From Sutcliffiella horikoshii (lineage in GTDB: Bacteria > Bacillota > Bacilli > Bacillales > Bacillaceae_I), in assembly GCF_019931755.1 (NCBI RefSeq), contig NZ_CP082918.1, forward strand, positions 2,150,001 to 2,214,000: a DNA stretch of 64,000 nt, written 5' to 3'. This document shows, piece after piece, positions 55,839 to 64,000 of the stretch. Numbering within the stretch: position 1 is the first letter of the stretch; the number at the start of each line of letters is the position of its first letter. The position numbers were made by a program, and so were the translations under genes. Under the pieces are notes generated by a model that saw only the letters and a program-made list of their open reading frames with translations, was not told the origin of the DNA and did not search any database.

Positions 55839-56425
55839 TTCCACTCCCCCTCCCTGTCTACCAATCTTAATAAAAGTCCTTTTCCATGTGTAACAGCAGG
55901 TGATTCCCAAAAAGAGTTTGTAGCTTTGAACTTACGAAGCATGTACCGAATCACTCCACCGTGGGTCATTACCAGAATGCTAGCTTTTTCCAAAGACAGC
56001 TTGTCTCTATTCAACATTTCCGAAACAAATGCATCCACTCTCTGTTGAAACATTTGCCCGCTCTCGCCAGATGGTGTGCTATGCAATTCCCAATTATCAA
56101 GCCATTTCTGGTAACAAGGATCTTCCTTCAAATCTTCGTATTTCTTCCCTTCCCAATCACCGAAATTCATTTCTCTTAATCTCGGATCAACGTTTGGAGA
56201 ATGGCGCAGGTGCAAGTAATCCAACGTCCTTTGACATCTTCTCAGGTCACTTGAATAGATGGCATCGAATGATAGACTTTCAAGCTCACTTTTTAGTAAA
56301 TCCAACTCATTTATTCCATCCAGTAGGATATCTTGATCCGTGTGTCCAAGATAACGTTTGTCCCTGTTCCAATCGGTTATCCAATGACGAATGAGATATA
56401 GATCCACATAACGATTAATCCGCAT
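55790..56425 (-). CDS. histidine phosphatase, CobC-like (alpha-ribazole phosphatase)
   Basis: A 211-residue branch 1 histidine phosphatase. The catalytic motif reads LIRHWITDWN (His14), with Trp where Gly is usual in RHG. Other active-site parts are present: SSDLRRCQRT near residue 58, REMNFGDWEGKKYEDL near 84 and the second His in MTHGGVIRY near 155. In cobalamin operons this family dephosphorylates alpha-ribazole phosphate or cobalamin phosphate. It overlaps cobS by 49 bases yet has its own AAGGAGGGG ribosome site. The CobC role is inferred from operon context. Confidence 0.82.
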   Translation of the reverse strand: MRINRYVDLYLIRHWITDWNRDKRYLGHTDQDILLDGINELDLLKSELESLSFDAIYSSDLRRCQRTLDYLHLRHSPNVDPRLREMNFGDWEGKKYEDLKEDPCYQKWLDNWELHSTPSGESGQMFQQRVDAFVSEMLNRDKLSLEKASILVMTHGGVIRYMLRKFKATNSFWESPAVTHGKGLLLRLVDREGEWKCNSLSVVPSVGKDLQ

Positions 56426-57138
56426 AGTTCCCCTCCTTCAATGGCCGTCCCCAACAGATCACCATTACTTCCTTTAAAGTGTTTCATCATCCAATGGCCA
56501 TACCACCATGTGAAGAAAAAATAGCCAAGTAATAGTAAAAGATACTCCGGAAGTAATAGAGTTAATCCGGCTATGGGCAAAAATGCCACGACCAAATCTC
56601 CTCTAGTAAGGTTCTTCTTCCATTCAAAAGCCAACCCATGTTGCTGAGCAGTTGGAAAGAAATACATCAGACAGACCGCAATGCCTCTTGAACAGGCAAG
56701 GATGACCAGGAAACAAAAGATATATTGTAAGGATTCAATCAACAACAAATAAATGAAGACTGCTTTCCATACTACCAGGAACAATAAACTTAAGATTCCA
56801 AAGCTACCAACCCGCGGGTCTTTCATAATTTCCCACTTTTTCTCAAGTGTAGCATTGGAACCAATTGCATCCGCCACATCCATCCAGCCGTCAAGATGCA
56901 AGCCTCCTGTAATCCAAATCCAGATGGTCAAAATAAGGAGTGCCAGCATCCATGTTGGCACAACACCATGCAAAAGGGATACAGTTAAAAATAGAATCCC
57001 TCCCAGTAACATACCTGTCAATGGATAACATCTAAGTGCCCACCTACTAGTTTCCTTGTTCCAAGGACACTCCACAGGCACAGGAATCCTGGTTAAAAAT
57101 TGGAGAGATAAACATAATCCATACAAGCAATTTTTCAC
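56377..57138 (-). CDS. cobS: adenosylcobinamide-GDP ribazoletransferase (cobalamin synthase)
   Basis: A 253-residue integral membrane enzyme joining adenosylcobinamide-GDP to alpha-ribazole (or its phosphate). LQFLTRIPVP at the N-terminus and GGLHLDGWMDVADAIG near residue 80, followed by KDPRVGSFGILSLL near 107, are the family signatures, with about seven membrane segments. The GTG start overlaps the cobU stop by four bases (GTGA), showing translational coupling, with AAAGAGGTG upstream. Confidence 0.94.
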   Translation of the reverse strand: MKNCLYGLCLSLQFLTRIPVPVECPWNKETSRWALRCYPLTGMLLGGILFLTVSLLHGVVPTWMLALLILTIWIWITGGLHLDGWMDVADAIGSNATLEKKWEIMKDPRVGSFGILSLLFLVVWKAVFIYLLLIESLQYIFCFLVILACSRGIAVCLMYFFPTAQQHGLAFEWKKNLTRGDLVVAFLPIAGLTLLLPEYLLLLLGYFFFTWWYGHWMMKHFKGSNGDLLGTAIEGGELCGLIVMWIYISFVIG

Positions 57139-57683
57139 AATGACACCTCTTTCCCTTTCCAGTACTTTGGAATGCCTGCCCTGACCTGTATCGCTACTTC
57201 AGCTTGTTTGACGATATTTTGATGTAGTAATTCCAACATATATACATAGCAGCGTACCGTTTTATAAGAGGATAAAGGTTCTTCATTTAGGTCATTGGAG
57301 ACAATTAACAGAGTCAAACCTTTCTTCCTTGCAAAAGTCCCCCACTCTTCAACTGTTGCAACTATTTCCTCTTTTTTCCTTGGTATTCCATCAAATAGCA
57401 TGTTACTAAGCCAGATTGTCAGGCAATCCAAGAGGATGACATCGCCTTTACGCGCCTGCCGTATGCTTCGACCAACCTCTACCGGTATCTCTTCTACCTG
57501 CCACTTCTTCTCGCGCTGTTCCTTATGCATCGCTATTCTTTGTTCCATTTCTTTATCAATCTTTTTAGAAGTTGCTAGATAAATAAGCTCAGTGGTGGGA
57601 TTTTTATTATGAAGAGATAGAGCCAGCTGTTCCGCAAAGCTACTCTTACCAGATCGAGCCCCTCCAGAAATAAAAATGATCAA
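57135..57683 (-). CDS. cobU: adenosylcobinamide kinase/guanylyltransferase
   Basis: A 182-residue CobU that phosphorylates adenosylcobinamide and adds GMP. The P-loop GGARSGKSS at the N-terminus and the RIAMHKEQREKKW motif, holding the His that carries GMP near residue 50, are intact; LLDCLTIWLSNML near 85 is also conserved. The C-terminal part departs from the family: where CobU has VGMGIVP and RRFRDLAG this protein has LNEEPLSS and RCYVYMLE. A TTG start at 57683 is chosen: GGAGG lies upstream and it overlaps the upstream stop as TTGA. The open frame extends five codons further to a GTG. Confidence 0.88.
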   Translation of the reverse strand: MIIFISGGARSGKSSFAEQLALSLHNKNPTTELIYLATSKKIDKEMEQRIAMHKEQREKKWQVEEIPVEVGRSIRQARKGDVILLDCLTIWLSNMLFDGIPRKKEEIVATVEEWGTFARKKGLTLLIVSNDLNEEPLSSYKTVRCYVYMLELLHQNIVKQAEVAIQVRAGIPKYWKGKEVSL

Positions 57684-58756
57684 TCTCTCTCCCTCCACTT
57701 TTTTAGAATGGCAAGCAATTTATCATTCTCTTCCTCTGAACGTATGGCAAGCCTTAAGTGGCTTCCATCCAACCCTTTAAAATTATGTGTATGCCTTGCC
57801 AAAATTCCGTGTTGGAACAAGAAAGTGAAAAGCGTCTCCGTTTTTTCCGGACTTCTATTATCCTTAAGTAGATAGAAATTGACTGATGTGTTAGATAGAT
57901 AGAATTCATACCTTTCTGCAAAGTTTCGCAACTTCCTTTTCTGTCCATCAAGCCAACTGAAAGTCTGCTCCACAAAGTCTTGATCCCTTAATAAAAGCGG
58001 AGCAATAGCACTTGCCAAAGCATTGACACTCCAAGGTACCTGGAAGCTTTTCATTTCATTTATGACTGCTTCACTAGCCATCATATAACCTAACCGAAGG
58101 CCTGGTATCGTGTACATTTTTGTCAGTGACCGGAGTAAAATCAGATTAGGAAATTCTTTAAGCAACGGAGTCAACGACTCGGATGGAACAAAATCCACGA
58201 ACGCTTCATCTATAACTAGGAAGGTATGATTATGAAGTCCCTGTTTCAGTAACATTTTTATCTCTGCTTTCGGAATGACCACCCCAGTTGGATTGTTAGG
58301 ACGACATAGGAAGAAGACATCCAAATCTGGAAGTGCTTCAAGCAGCTGATTCATCGGCAGCCGAAAATCATCCACAGGCGATGTTAAAAAGTCTGTCACC
58401 TGTAGATGATAATGCCTACATGCCCGTTCATATTCCGAAAAAGCAGGATGCACGATCCCAGCCCTCTTCCCTTCAAAATATTTAGCCGCAAGAAAAATGG
58501 CTTCCGCTCCCCCATTGGTAAGAAGCATTTCCTCATCATGAATCCTTTCCATCCATGCTAATGCACTAGTGCTAAACGTATAGTTCGGATCCGGATAGCA
58601 CAACAACTTCTCCCACTGCTCTTCCAACTCACCCTGCAACCATTCAGGTGGTCCCAATGGATTAAGGTTCGCACTAAAGTCTAAGACTTCTTGCTCTTCT
58701 GCTTGCAAAAGCTTCTTCATCAAATCCGGCTGACCGCCGTGTTCTGGCCAATTCAT
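57680..58756 (-). CDS. cobD: L-threonine-O-3-phosphate decarboxylase (CobD-type, class I/II aminotransferase fold)
   Basis: A 358-residue PLP enzyme. It begins HGGQPDLM and DFSANLNPLGPP (residues 6-35), which is the hallmark of CobD/CobC proteins. FLCRPNNPTGVVIP lies near 150, VIDEAFVDF near 183, and the PLP lysine in LLRSLTKMYTIPGLRLGY near 212. Expected to make (R)-1-amino-2-propanol phosphate for the nucleotide-loop linker, matching the neighbouring cbiB. Fold-type relatives include histidinol-phosphate aminotransferase, but operon context decides. GAGGG lies six bases before the ATG. Confidence 0.88.
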   Translation of the reverse strand: MNWPEHGGQPDLMKKLLQAEEQEVLDFSANLNPLGPPEWLQGELEEQWEKLLCYPDPNYTFSTSALAWMERIHDEEMLLTNGGAEAIFLAAKYFEGKRAGIVHPAFSEYERACRHYHLQVTDFLTSPVDDFRLPMNQLLEALPDLDVFFLCRPNNPTGVVIPKAEIKMLLKQGLHNHTFLVIDEAFVDFVPSESLTPLLKEFPNLILLRSLTKMYTIPGLRLGYMMASEAVINEMKSFQVPWSVNALASAIAPLLLRDQDFVEQTFSWLDGQKRKLRNFAERYEFYLSNTSVNFYLLKDNRSPEKTETLFTFLFQHGILARHTHNFKGLDGSHLRLAIRSEEENDKLLAILKKWRERD

Positions 58757-58765
58757 CCTTAACCC

Positions 58766-59734
58766 TCATTTCTGTCCCAGTAAAAATAGTAATAGAATTT
58801 CTAATCCTAAAAATACGCCCCAACCACCATGCATGTATAAAATGGATCTTGGGATATCATCTGCCACTAGCTTTCTATGAAAATCCCCCATCGTTTTCCT
58901 GTTAGATTTAATACCTTTATAATAATTCACACCACCTAGCTGGATTCCCATCAAGCCTGCCGTCATCGCTTCCGGCCAACCGCTATTGGGGCTGGGGTGT
59001 TTCTTTGCATCCCGCATGGTAATGGTCCATCCGGCTTTTCCATTAGACCCTTTTATAAAAATAGAAGATATCCAGATGGACAAAGCTGTAAATCTGGCCG
59101 GGATAAAGTTAGCAACATCATCCAGCCTGGCAGAGGCCCACCCGAAATCCAGAAATCTTTCATTCTTATACCCTACCATTGAATCTAAGGTATTGACGGC
59201 TCGGTAAGCCATGGCAAGAGGGGCTCCACCAAGCATTGCCCAGAACAAAGGGGCCGTAATGCCGTCTACTGTATTCTCCGCTATGGTTTCCACCGTACCT
59301 CTGACAACTTCACTCTCTGACAAGTTCTCTGTATCTCTCCCCACAATCATGCTAAGGTCCATCCTAGCCTTTTCCAGCTTTCCATCTAGAAGCGGGAGCA
59401 AGACACCTTTCCCTGCATCCGATAATCCCTTGATGGCGATCGTTGTCCATATAAAGTAGATTTCCATTAGTACACCTGCATAAAAATGGATCTTATAAGA
59501 TAGCGTTACGATAAGGAATACAAAGCCATAAACAAAGAGGACCACCATTGAAGCCAGAAGTACGCCTTTCCATTTTCGCTTCCGCCCGTTGTTTAAGAAC
59601 CTCTCCAAAAAAGAGATAAGTTTCCCCATCTGCACTACAGGATGTGGCAACCAGCGCGGATCGCCTAGGAGCAAATCCAACACTATGGCTGCAACCAAAA
59701 TAAAAATATTTATATAGAAAACATCAGCTATCAT
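58766..59734 (-). CDS. cbiB: adenosylcobinamide-phosphate synthase
   Basis: A 322-residue membrane protein that attaches aminopropanol or its phosphate to adenosylcobyric acid. Characteristic motifs: DLLLGDPRWLPHPVVQMGKLI near residue 20, SEVVRGTVETIAENTVDGITAPLFWAMLGGAPLAMAYRAVNTLDSMVGY at about 140-190 and HPSPNSGWPEAMTAG near 250. The ATG overlaps the preceding stop as ATGA. Family length matches. Confidence 0.95.
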   Translation of the reverse strand: MIADVFYINIFILVAAIVLDLLLGDPRWLPHPVVQMGKLISFLERFLNNGRKRKWKGVLLASMVVLFVYGFVFLIVTLSYKIHFYAGVLMEIYFIWTTIAIKGLSDAGKGVLLPLLDGKLEKARMDLSMIVGRDTENLSESEVVRGTVETIAENTVDGITAPLFWAMLGGAPLAMAYRAVNTLDSMVGYKNERFLDFGWASARLDDVANFIPARFTALSIWISSIFIKGSNGKAGWTITMRDAKKHPSPNSGWPEAMTAGLMGIQLGGVNYYKGIKSNRKTMGDFHRKLVADDIPRSILYMHGGWGVFLGLEILLLFLLGQK

Positions 59735-61206
59735 ATATGCTGTCCTATTCTTTTTTGGTATTTCTGTATGGCTTTTGTTACCCCTTCATAGACAAGATGT
59801 CCAATTCCTTTACCTATAAGGGTTCCGGATCCAGCATAAGGTGTCTTTTCCCCTTGTTGGGTGACAGCCAGAACCATGGCATCGGTGGAAGTCCCTGTTG
59901 CAATGGTGCCGGTCTTCATATCTTGCACCTTTAAATCATGGAGCGCCTTCACTTTTGCCTCGGTGGCTGACATCATTGCATTGACCAGCCCACCATCCGT
60001 TAAGTGTGCATCGATAAAAAGTATGATGTTAATGGTCCCAATGGTCACCGGCGTCTTACACAGCTCCGCTTTTGTGATATCAACCGCATTGCCAACCCCT
60101 GCTGTAACCACTGCCATGAACTCCATTCCCTCGATTTCCTTCTTGCTTACCACAACATCCGAAAGCTTGACCGCCGTCATCATCCCGACTGACTGTTCAG
60201 TCGGGATTTCCCTTTGACGCAGCCATTCCCGGATATCTTTTTGAGGATGATCACAGTTATAATCCTTATCTACATGAAAGTTGCAGAAATGTTTATACCA
60301 TTGTATCCCTTCACCTATCACTCCATTGGAGATGGTTCGTAACGGCTTGTTTGATTGGACATGAACACACCTTTCATCCATGTCAAATACGAGATTATCC
60401 AAGCCGTGAACTTCATTCTTCACTTCCAACTTAGGGGTCATTAAAAGTTGAGGTTTAGGGACAACTGGATGTGGTCCTGCTTTGATTAGCACATCATATA
60501 CTCTTTCAAGTTGCTCTTCTTTTCGGAGTGTGTCAGAGTCCCCCACCTCCAGAAACCTTCCATTATATAAAAGTGCCAAACGATCTGCATACAAGGATGC
60601 AACATTCAAATCATGCAGGATGGCAAAGACAGTCAAGCCTTTGGTATGCTGCCACTCTTTGATAAGGTCCAACATATGAAAAGTATGCTTGATATCAAGA
60701 TGGTTGGTCGGCTCATCCAACAAGAGAATCTCAGGTTCCTGAGCAAGGGACTTTGCAAGAAGTACCCGCTGCTTTTCTCCCCCGCTTAATTTGTGGAACT
60801 GCTTATTTTTGTGTACGGTCACCCCGGTAATATCCATCACCTGTTTCATGATATCCTTATCTTTTTTGGTAAGGTTCTTAAGCAATCCTTTTTGGTGAGG
60901 GTACCGTCCAAGAGTAATGATTTCTTCGACAGTATAATCAAAAGAAACCTGTACTTCCTGTGTAAGCACCGCAATTTTTTTAGCCTTTTCCAACTTTGTA
61001 AAGGTAGAGAGAGGCCTCCCTGAAAGCAACATTTCCCCCTCTACCACCGGAAGCTGTCCTGTCACAAGTTTAAAGAGGGTGGTCTTTCCACTTCCGTTCG
61101 GCCCTAGCAACGCGAAAAACTCCCCTTTCCGTATAGCCAGATCCACCCCGTTTATAATTGGCTTTTCCCGTTGATATCCACCGACAAGCCGCTTTAGTTC
61201 AATCAT
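59731..61206 (-). CDS. fusion: B12 ABC transporter ATPase (BtuD) + adenosylcobinamide amidohydrolase (CbiZ)
   Basis: A 491-residue two-domain protein. Residues 1-235 are an FecE/BtuD-type ATPase: GPNGSGKTTLF near 36, LSGGEKQRVLLAK near 135, [11 protein letters not shown] near 155. Residues about 275-491 are CbiZ: GMMTAVKLSDVVVSKKE, VTAGVGNAVDITKAE and GTGTSTDAMVLAV, with GSGTLIGKGIGHLVYEGV near the end. CbiZ hydrolyses the amide of imported pseudo-B12 or cobinamide so that cobyric acid can be re-used. The ATG at 61206 follows AAGGGGAAAGGAA and overlaps the permease gene by eight bases. Fusion couples import and salvage. Confidence 0.9.
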   Translation of the reverse strand: MIELKRLVGGYQREKPIINGVDLAIRKGEFFALLGPNGSGKTTLFKLVTGQLPVVEGEMLLSGRPLSTFTKLEKAKKIAVLTQEVQVSFDYTVEEIITLGRYPHQKGLLKNLTKKDKDIMKQVMDITGVTVHKNKQFHKLSGGEKQRVLLAKSLAQEPEILLLDEPTNHLDIKHTFHMLDLIKEWQHTKGLTVFAILHDLNVASLYADRLALLYNGRFLEVGDSDTLRKEEQLERVYDVLIKAGPHPVVPKPQLLMTPKLEVKNEVHGLDNLVFDMDERCVHVQSNKPLRTISNGVIGEGIQWYKHFCNFHVDKDYNCDHPQKDIREWLRQREIPTEQSVGMMTAVKLSDVVVSKKEIEGMEFMAVVTAGVGNAVDITKAELCKTPVTIGTINIILFIDAHLTDGGLVNAMMSATEAKVKALHDLKVQDMKTGTIATGTSTDAMVLAVTQQGEKTPYAGSGTLIGKGIGHLVYEGVTKAIQKYQKRIGQHI

Positions 61207-62245
61207 TTCCTTTCCCCTTCCCAACCCTTTCTCTGATAAGAAGACCAGCAAAAACTGGCGCACCAATCAAAGCGGTTATAACTCCTATCGGCAGTTCTTT
61301 TGGTGCAATGATGGTTCTTGCGAGTAAGTCTGCCAATACGAGGAATCCCCCGCCTATAAGCATTGAAAAAGGAAGGACGTGACGATGATTTGGCCCAGTC
61401 AATAGCCTCACCAAATGAGGAATCACCAGCCCCACAAACCCGATGGAGCCAGACACGGCAACAGCGGAACCTGTCAGAAGCGAAGCACCAAATAAGATGA
61501 GTATTTTTCCTCGTTTCACATTCACTCCAATATGATCTGCCGCTTCCTCCCCCAACGCCATCGCATTCAATTCACGATAATGCAGGAACAAAAGGATGGA
61601 ACCAGCCAACATAAACGGGAAAATAAGTTGGACATGCCCCCAACTTCTCATCCCCACACTTCCGTATAGCCAATAAATGATTTGGGTCATTGCTTCTTTA
61701 TCACCAAGGGCAATGATCAATGAAATAATGGAGCTGATAAAAGCGCTGATGATGATTCCCGCCAAGATGATGGTTTCGATCGCCAGCCCCCGGCTGCTCA
61801 ACCTGACTAGCCCGAACACAAGGAGCAAACATAGCAGTCCACTGACAATGGCAACAACAGGAAGGGTGTAATTACCCAGCCCGATAATGGTAATATTGAA
61901 AAAAAGCACGGCAACCGCCCCCAATGCAGCTCCGGAAGAAACCCCGATGGTGTAGGGATCAGCAAGGGGATTTCTTAACAACCCCTGAAAAGCTGCGCCG
62001 GCAAGCGCAAGGGATGCGCCGACAAACATAGCAAGCAACACACGCGGAAAGCGGATATTCCAAATGATCATTTCTTCATTCTTCGGTAAGTCCGGTAGCC
62101 AGCCCATCCCAAATGTATTTTCCGTCAAGATATGCAAGATGGTTGGAATCGGGATAGAGACACTGCTGTTCAATAAACCAAGGAGGGCTGCACAAAGTAC
62201 AAACCCTCCGCTACCAAGATATAACCAAAATAGCCTATTACTCAA
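61199..62245 (-). CDS. btuC: cobalamin/cobinamide ABC transporter permease (FecCD/BtuC family)
   Basis: A permease of about 348 residues with some ten membrane segments. NIRFPRVLLAMFVGASLALAGAAFQGLLRNPLADPYTIGVSSGA (about residues 55-100) and GSIGFVGLVIPHLVRLLTGPNHRHVLPFS (about 265-295) are the FecCD signatures. I place the start at the TTG at 62245, four bases after a GGAG and overlapping the btuF stop. The frame stays open to 62290 but those 15 codons lie within btuF. The neighbouring binding protein and B12 genes set the substrate. Confidence 0.88.
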   Translation of the reverse strand: MSNRLFWLYLGSGGFVLCAALLGLLNSSVSIPIPTILHILTENTFGMGWLPDLPKNEEMIIWNIRFPRVLLAMFVGASLALAGAAFQGLLRNPLADPYTIGVSSGAALGAVAVLFFNITIIGLGNYTLPVVAIVSGLLCLLLVFGLVRLSSRGLAIETIILAGIIISAFISSIISLIIALGDKEAMTQIIYWLYGSVGMRSWGHVQLIFPFMLAGSILLFLHYRELNAMALGEEAADHIGVNVKRGKILILFGASLLTGSAVAVSGSIGFVGLVIPHLVRLLTGPNHRHVLPFSMLIGGGFLVLADLLARTIIAPKELPIGVITALIGAPVFAGLLIRERVGKGKGND

Positions 62246-63236
62246 AGATCTCCGGATAGATAAGTTTCGCAAGGTGCTCCACCCCTTCAATCAAGCGAGG
62301 TCCAGGTCTTGTTACAGTATCACTGTCCACATCATGGACATTTCCATCTTTGATTGCAGGAACTTCCCCCCACCCAGAACGGGCCATAACACCCTCTTTT
62401 GGGTTGTCCACATAATAGCCATAGGTAGTGATGATCACATCTGGATTTAATTGGACAATTTCCTCTTCCGTCAGTTTTACCCAGCCTTCTTGATTGCCAG
62501 CAGCATTTTCAGCTTGTATGGACTCCAGCATTTCGTGCATGAATGTCCCTTGACCTGTAGTAAAAATATCCGGAGCAGGAGAAACCTCCACCCAGACTTT
62601 TTTCTTTTCTGCCACTTGCTTTGCTTTTTCCTCCACCGCAAGTAGTCGTTCCTTCATATCAGCAACCAGCTTTTCAGCTTCTGCAGTTGTACCAGTTGCT
62701 TTTCCAATCAATTGAATTGTTTCATATACATCCGCAAACGAAGACTCACTACCAATGACGATGACACTTATTCCCGCTTCCTCATATTGTTTGAGGATGG
62801 CATCATGATTCTGATGATGATAATCCGTTACAAAAATCACATCAGGCATCAGTGTCAAAATCATTTCCGCATTCATGTCCTGGCCGCCAACCTTTTCCAC
62901 ATCTGCGGTTTCCGCTGGATAGTTACAATAATCGGATACACCGATCATTTTGTCTACAAGGCCAAGCGCATAAGCAATTTCCGTATTGCTAGGTTGCATG
63001 GAAATGATGCTTTCAGGCTCTTTTTCAATAGTGATTTCCTCACCTGAATCATCCGTTATGGTGATAGGAAAGGCGGATTTCTGCGATTGATCCTCACCGC
63101 TTGTACTTTCATCGATTGCTGCATCATTTGCATTGCCGTTTGTTTGCTCAGAGGTTGGCGCGCATCCTGTTAAAATTCCAACAATTAAGATTAAAGCAAG
63201 ACCGATAATTCCCCATTTTTGTTTTATTTGTTCCAT
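62238..63236 (-). CDS. btuF: cobalamin/cobinamide ABC transporter substrate-binding lipoprotein
   Basis: A 332-residue lipoprotein: signal peptide with lipobox LTGC near residue 25, an Asn/Asp/Ser-rich tether, and a class III periplasmic-binding fold. Typical motifs: EPESIISMQPSNTEIAYALGL near 77, VGGQDMNAEMILTLMPDVIFV near 115, and LIGKATGTTAEAEKLVADMKERL near 175 on the rigid backbone helix. Siderophore binders share the fold; the surrounding cobalamin genes favour a corrinoid. GGAGAAAAAGAG lies before the ATG. Confidence 0.88.
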   Translation of the reverse strand: MEQIKQKWGIIGLALILIVGILTGCAPTSEQTNGNANDAAIDESTSGEDQSQKSAFPITITDDSGEEITIEKEPESIISMQPSNTEIAYALGLVDKMIGVSDYCNYPAETADVEKVGGQDMNAEMILTLMPDVIFVTDYHHQNHDAILKQYEEAGISVIVIGSESSFADVYETIQLIGKATGTTAEAEKLVADMKERLLAVEEKAKQVAEKKKVWVEVSPAPDIFTTGQGTFMHEMLESIQAENAAGNQEGWVKLTEEEIVQLNPDVIITTYGYYVDNPKEGVMARSGWGEVPAIKDGNVHDVDSDTVTRPGPRLIEGVEHLAKLIYPEIFE

Positions 63237-63279
63237 CTCTTTTTCTCCTCTACTATTTTCTATTAAATAGTTGATATTT

Positions 63280-64000
63280 TTAGATTTTTCCTGCTACCCC
63301 GGCTGACTCAAAAGTCGCCATCTCTTTAACAATATTTGTAGCTGCCTCTAGGATTGGATAGGCAAGAGCAGCTCCAGTTCCTTCCCCAAGCCGGAGACCG
63401 AGATTCAAAATGGGCTTTTTATCTAGTAGCATGATAGCATGCTTATGACCTGCTTCCATGGATTGATGACCAATGAAAAGGTATCCATTTACTTCAGGAT
63501 ATAGTCTCTTGGCAACCAGTGCAGCAACGGTGCTGATGAAACCATCCACAAGTACAGGGATATTACGTTCCGCTGCCGATAAAATGGCCCCAATCATTCC
63601 GGCAATCTCAAGTCCCCCTACCTTTGATAGAGTTTCGATTGGATCGGTCGGGTCAGGATTCCGTTTCTGGAGCGATTGACGAATGACTTGTTGTTTCCTT
63701 TTCAATTGGTCAACACTTATTCCAGTTCCAGTCCCAATGACCTCCTCTACATCCAAACCGCTTAAGGCTGAAAGGATAGCACTGCTGCTTGTGGTGTTCC
63801 CAATTCCCATTTCCCCAATGATCAGACATTTCGCTCCGCATTCGATGACACTTGTTGCCATGTCGCTTCCCACTTCAATCGCCTGCCATGCCTCTTCTCT
63901 AGTCATGGCGTCCTCCTTCAGGAAGTTTGCGGTCCCATGTCGGATTTTTTTCATATGAAGTCCTACCCTGTCCACATCTGCCGCCACCCCTATATCGACA
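63280..64000 (-). CDS. cobT: nicotinate-nucleotide:dimethylbenzimidazole phosphoribosyltransferase (partial)
   Basis: The C-terminal 240 residues of CobT; the gene runs past the right edge of the window, so its start is not visible. Motifs: VDIGVAADVDR near the cut end, IIGEMGIGNTTSSSAILSALSG, VLVDGFISTVAALVAKRLYP, FIGHQSMEAGHKHAIMLL, and LRLGEGTGAALAYPILEAA with the catalytic Glu. It makes alpha-ribazole phosphate for the lower ligand. It precedes btuF by 43 bases in the same direction and appears to be upstream in the operon; a cobalamin riboswitch, if any, lies outside the window. Confidence 0.93.
   Translation of the reverse strand, partial: VDIGVAADVDRVGLHMKKIRHGTANFLKEDAMTREEAWQAIEVGSDMATSVIECGAKCLIIGEMGIGNTTSSSAILSALSGLDVEEVIGTGTGISVDQLKRKQQVIRQSLQKRNPDPTDPIETLSKVGGLEIAGMIGAILSAAERNIPVLVDGFISTVAALVAKRLYPEVNGYLFIGHQSMEAGHKHAIMLLDKKPILNLGLRLGEGTGAALAYPILEAATNIVKEMATFESAGVAGKI

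Noticed and set aside
63237..63279. Cobalamin riboswitch before btuF
   Set aside because: The 43-base gap is far too short, and no B12-box sequence is present; any riboswitch would lie upstream of cobT, outside the window.

Overview
The window looks like a chromosome segment of a low-GC, endospore-forming Bacillaceae. Signs of this are CotX and CotW-like coat proteins, a YhcN/YlaJ-type sporulation lipoprotein, a SleB-type cortex hydrolase beside a YkvS-like protein, DUF3231 and DUF3900 proteins, strong AGGAGG-type ribosome binding sites, frequent GTG and TTG starts, and a long arginine operon in the Bacillus order. No rRNA, tRNA, prophage, transposase or CRISPR was seen.

Layout. 1-8.5 kb: an SF1 UPF1-like helicase, small proteins, a YihY membrane protein, a DDAH-like amidinohydrolase, a CAP-domain lipoprotein, an oxidoreductase and a PfpI-type protein. 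8.5-21 kb: the complete arginine pathway on the minus strand, argC-J-B-D-carA-carB-argF-argG-argH, with a promoter covered by an ARG box before argC and a second ARG box before argG. 21-24 kb: an M20 peptidase, a candidate structured RNA and a second Gfo/Idh/MocA oxidoreductase. 24-27.5 kb: a NERD-domain gene between two arrays of 52-bp hairpin repeats, then spore coat genes and a 14-residue-repeat coiled-coil protein. 27.6-55.4 kb: mostly single genes and pairs, including acyl-CoA synthetase, threonine aldolase, an Fsr-type MFS pump, NrnB, MsrA, RecQ, aldehyde dehydrogenase with DUF779, a YkpA-like ABC-F protein, hemolysin III, a phospholipase D-like protein, a PQQ-type sugar dehydrogenase, SleB-like and YkvS-like proteins, and a YhcN-like protein. 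55.4-64 kb: a tightly overlapping minus-strand operon for cobinamide/B12 uptake and nucleotide-loop assembly. Its order is cobT (cut by the window end), btuF, btuC, a btuD-cbiZ fusion, cbiB, cobD, cobU, cobS, cobC-like and a second cobU-like gene.

The most unusual feature is not a gene. Seven intergenic sites carry a family of GC-rich, roughly 100-130 bp hairpin repeats with GTTGATT/AATCAAC ends. There are two subfamilies (A and B). Three sites carry the same composite, A + about 85 bp conserved linker + inverted B. Copies differ by compensating base changes in their stems, and a near-identical 60-bp cassette has been gained by one A copy and one B copy. I cannot tell from the window whether the family is already catalogued. 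Other points of interest are the hairpin arrays around the NERD gene, a terminator whose 3' arm is the ribosome binding site of the next gene, and two CobU homologues with complementary motif losses.
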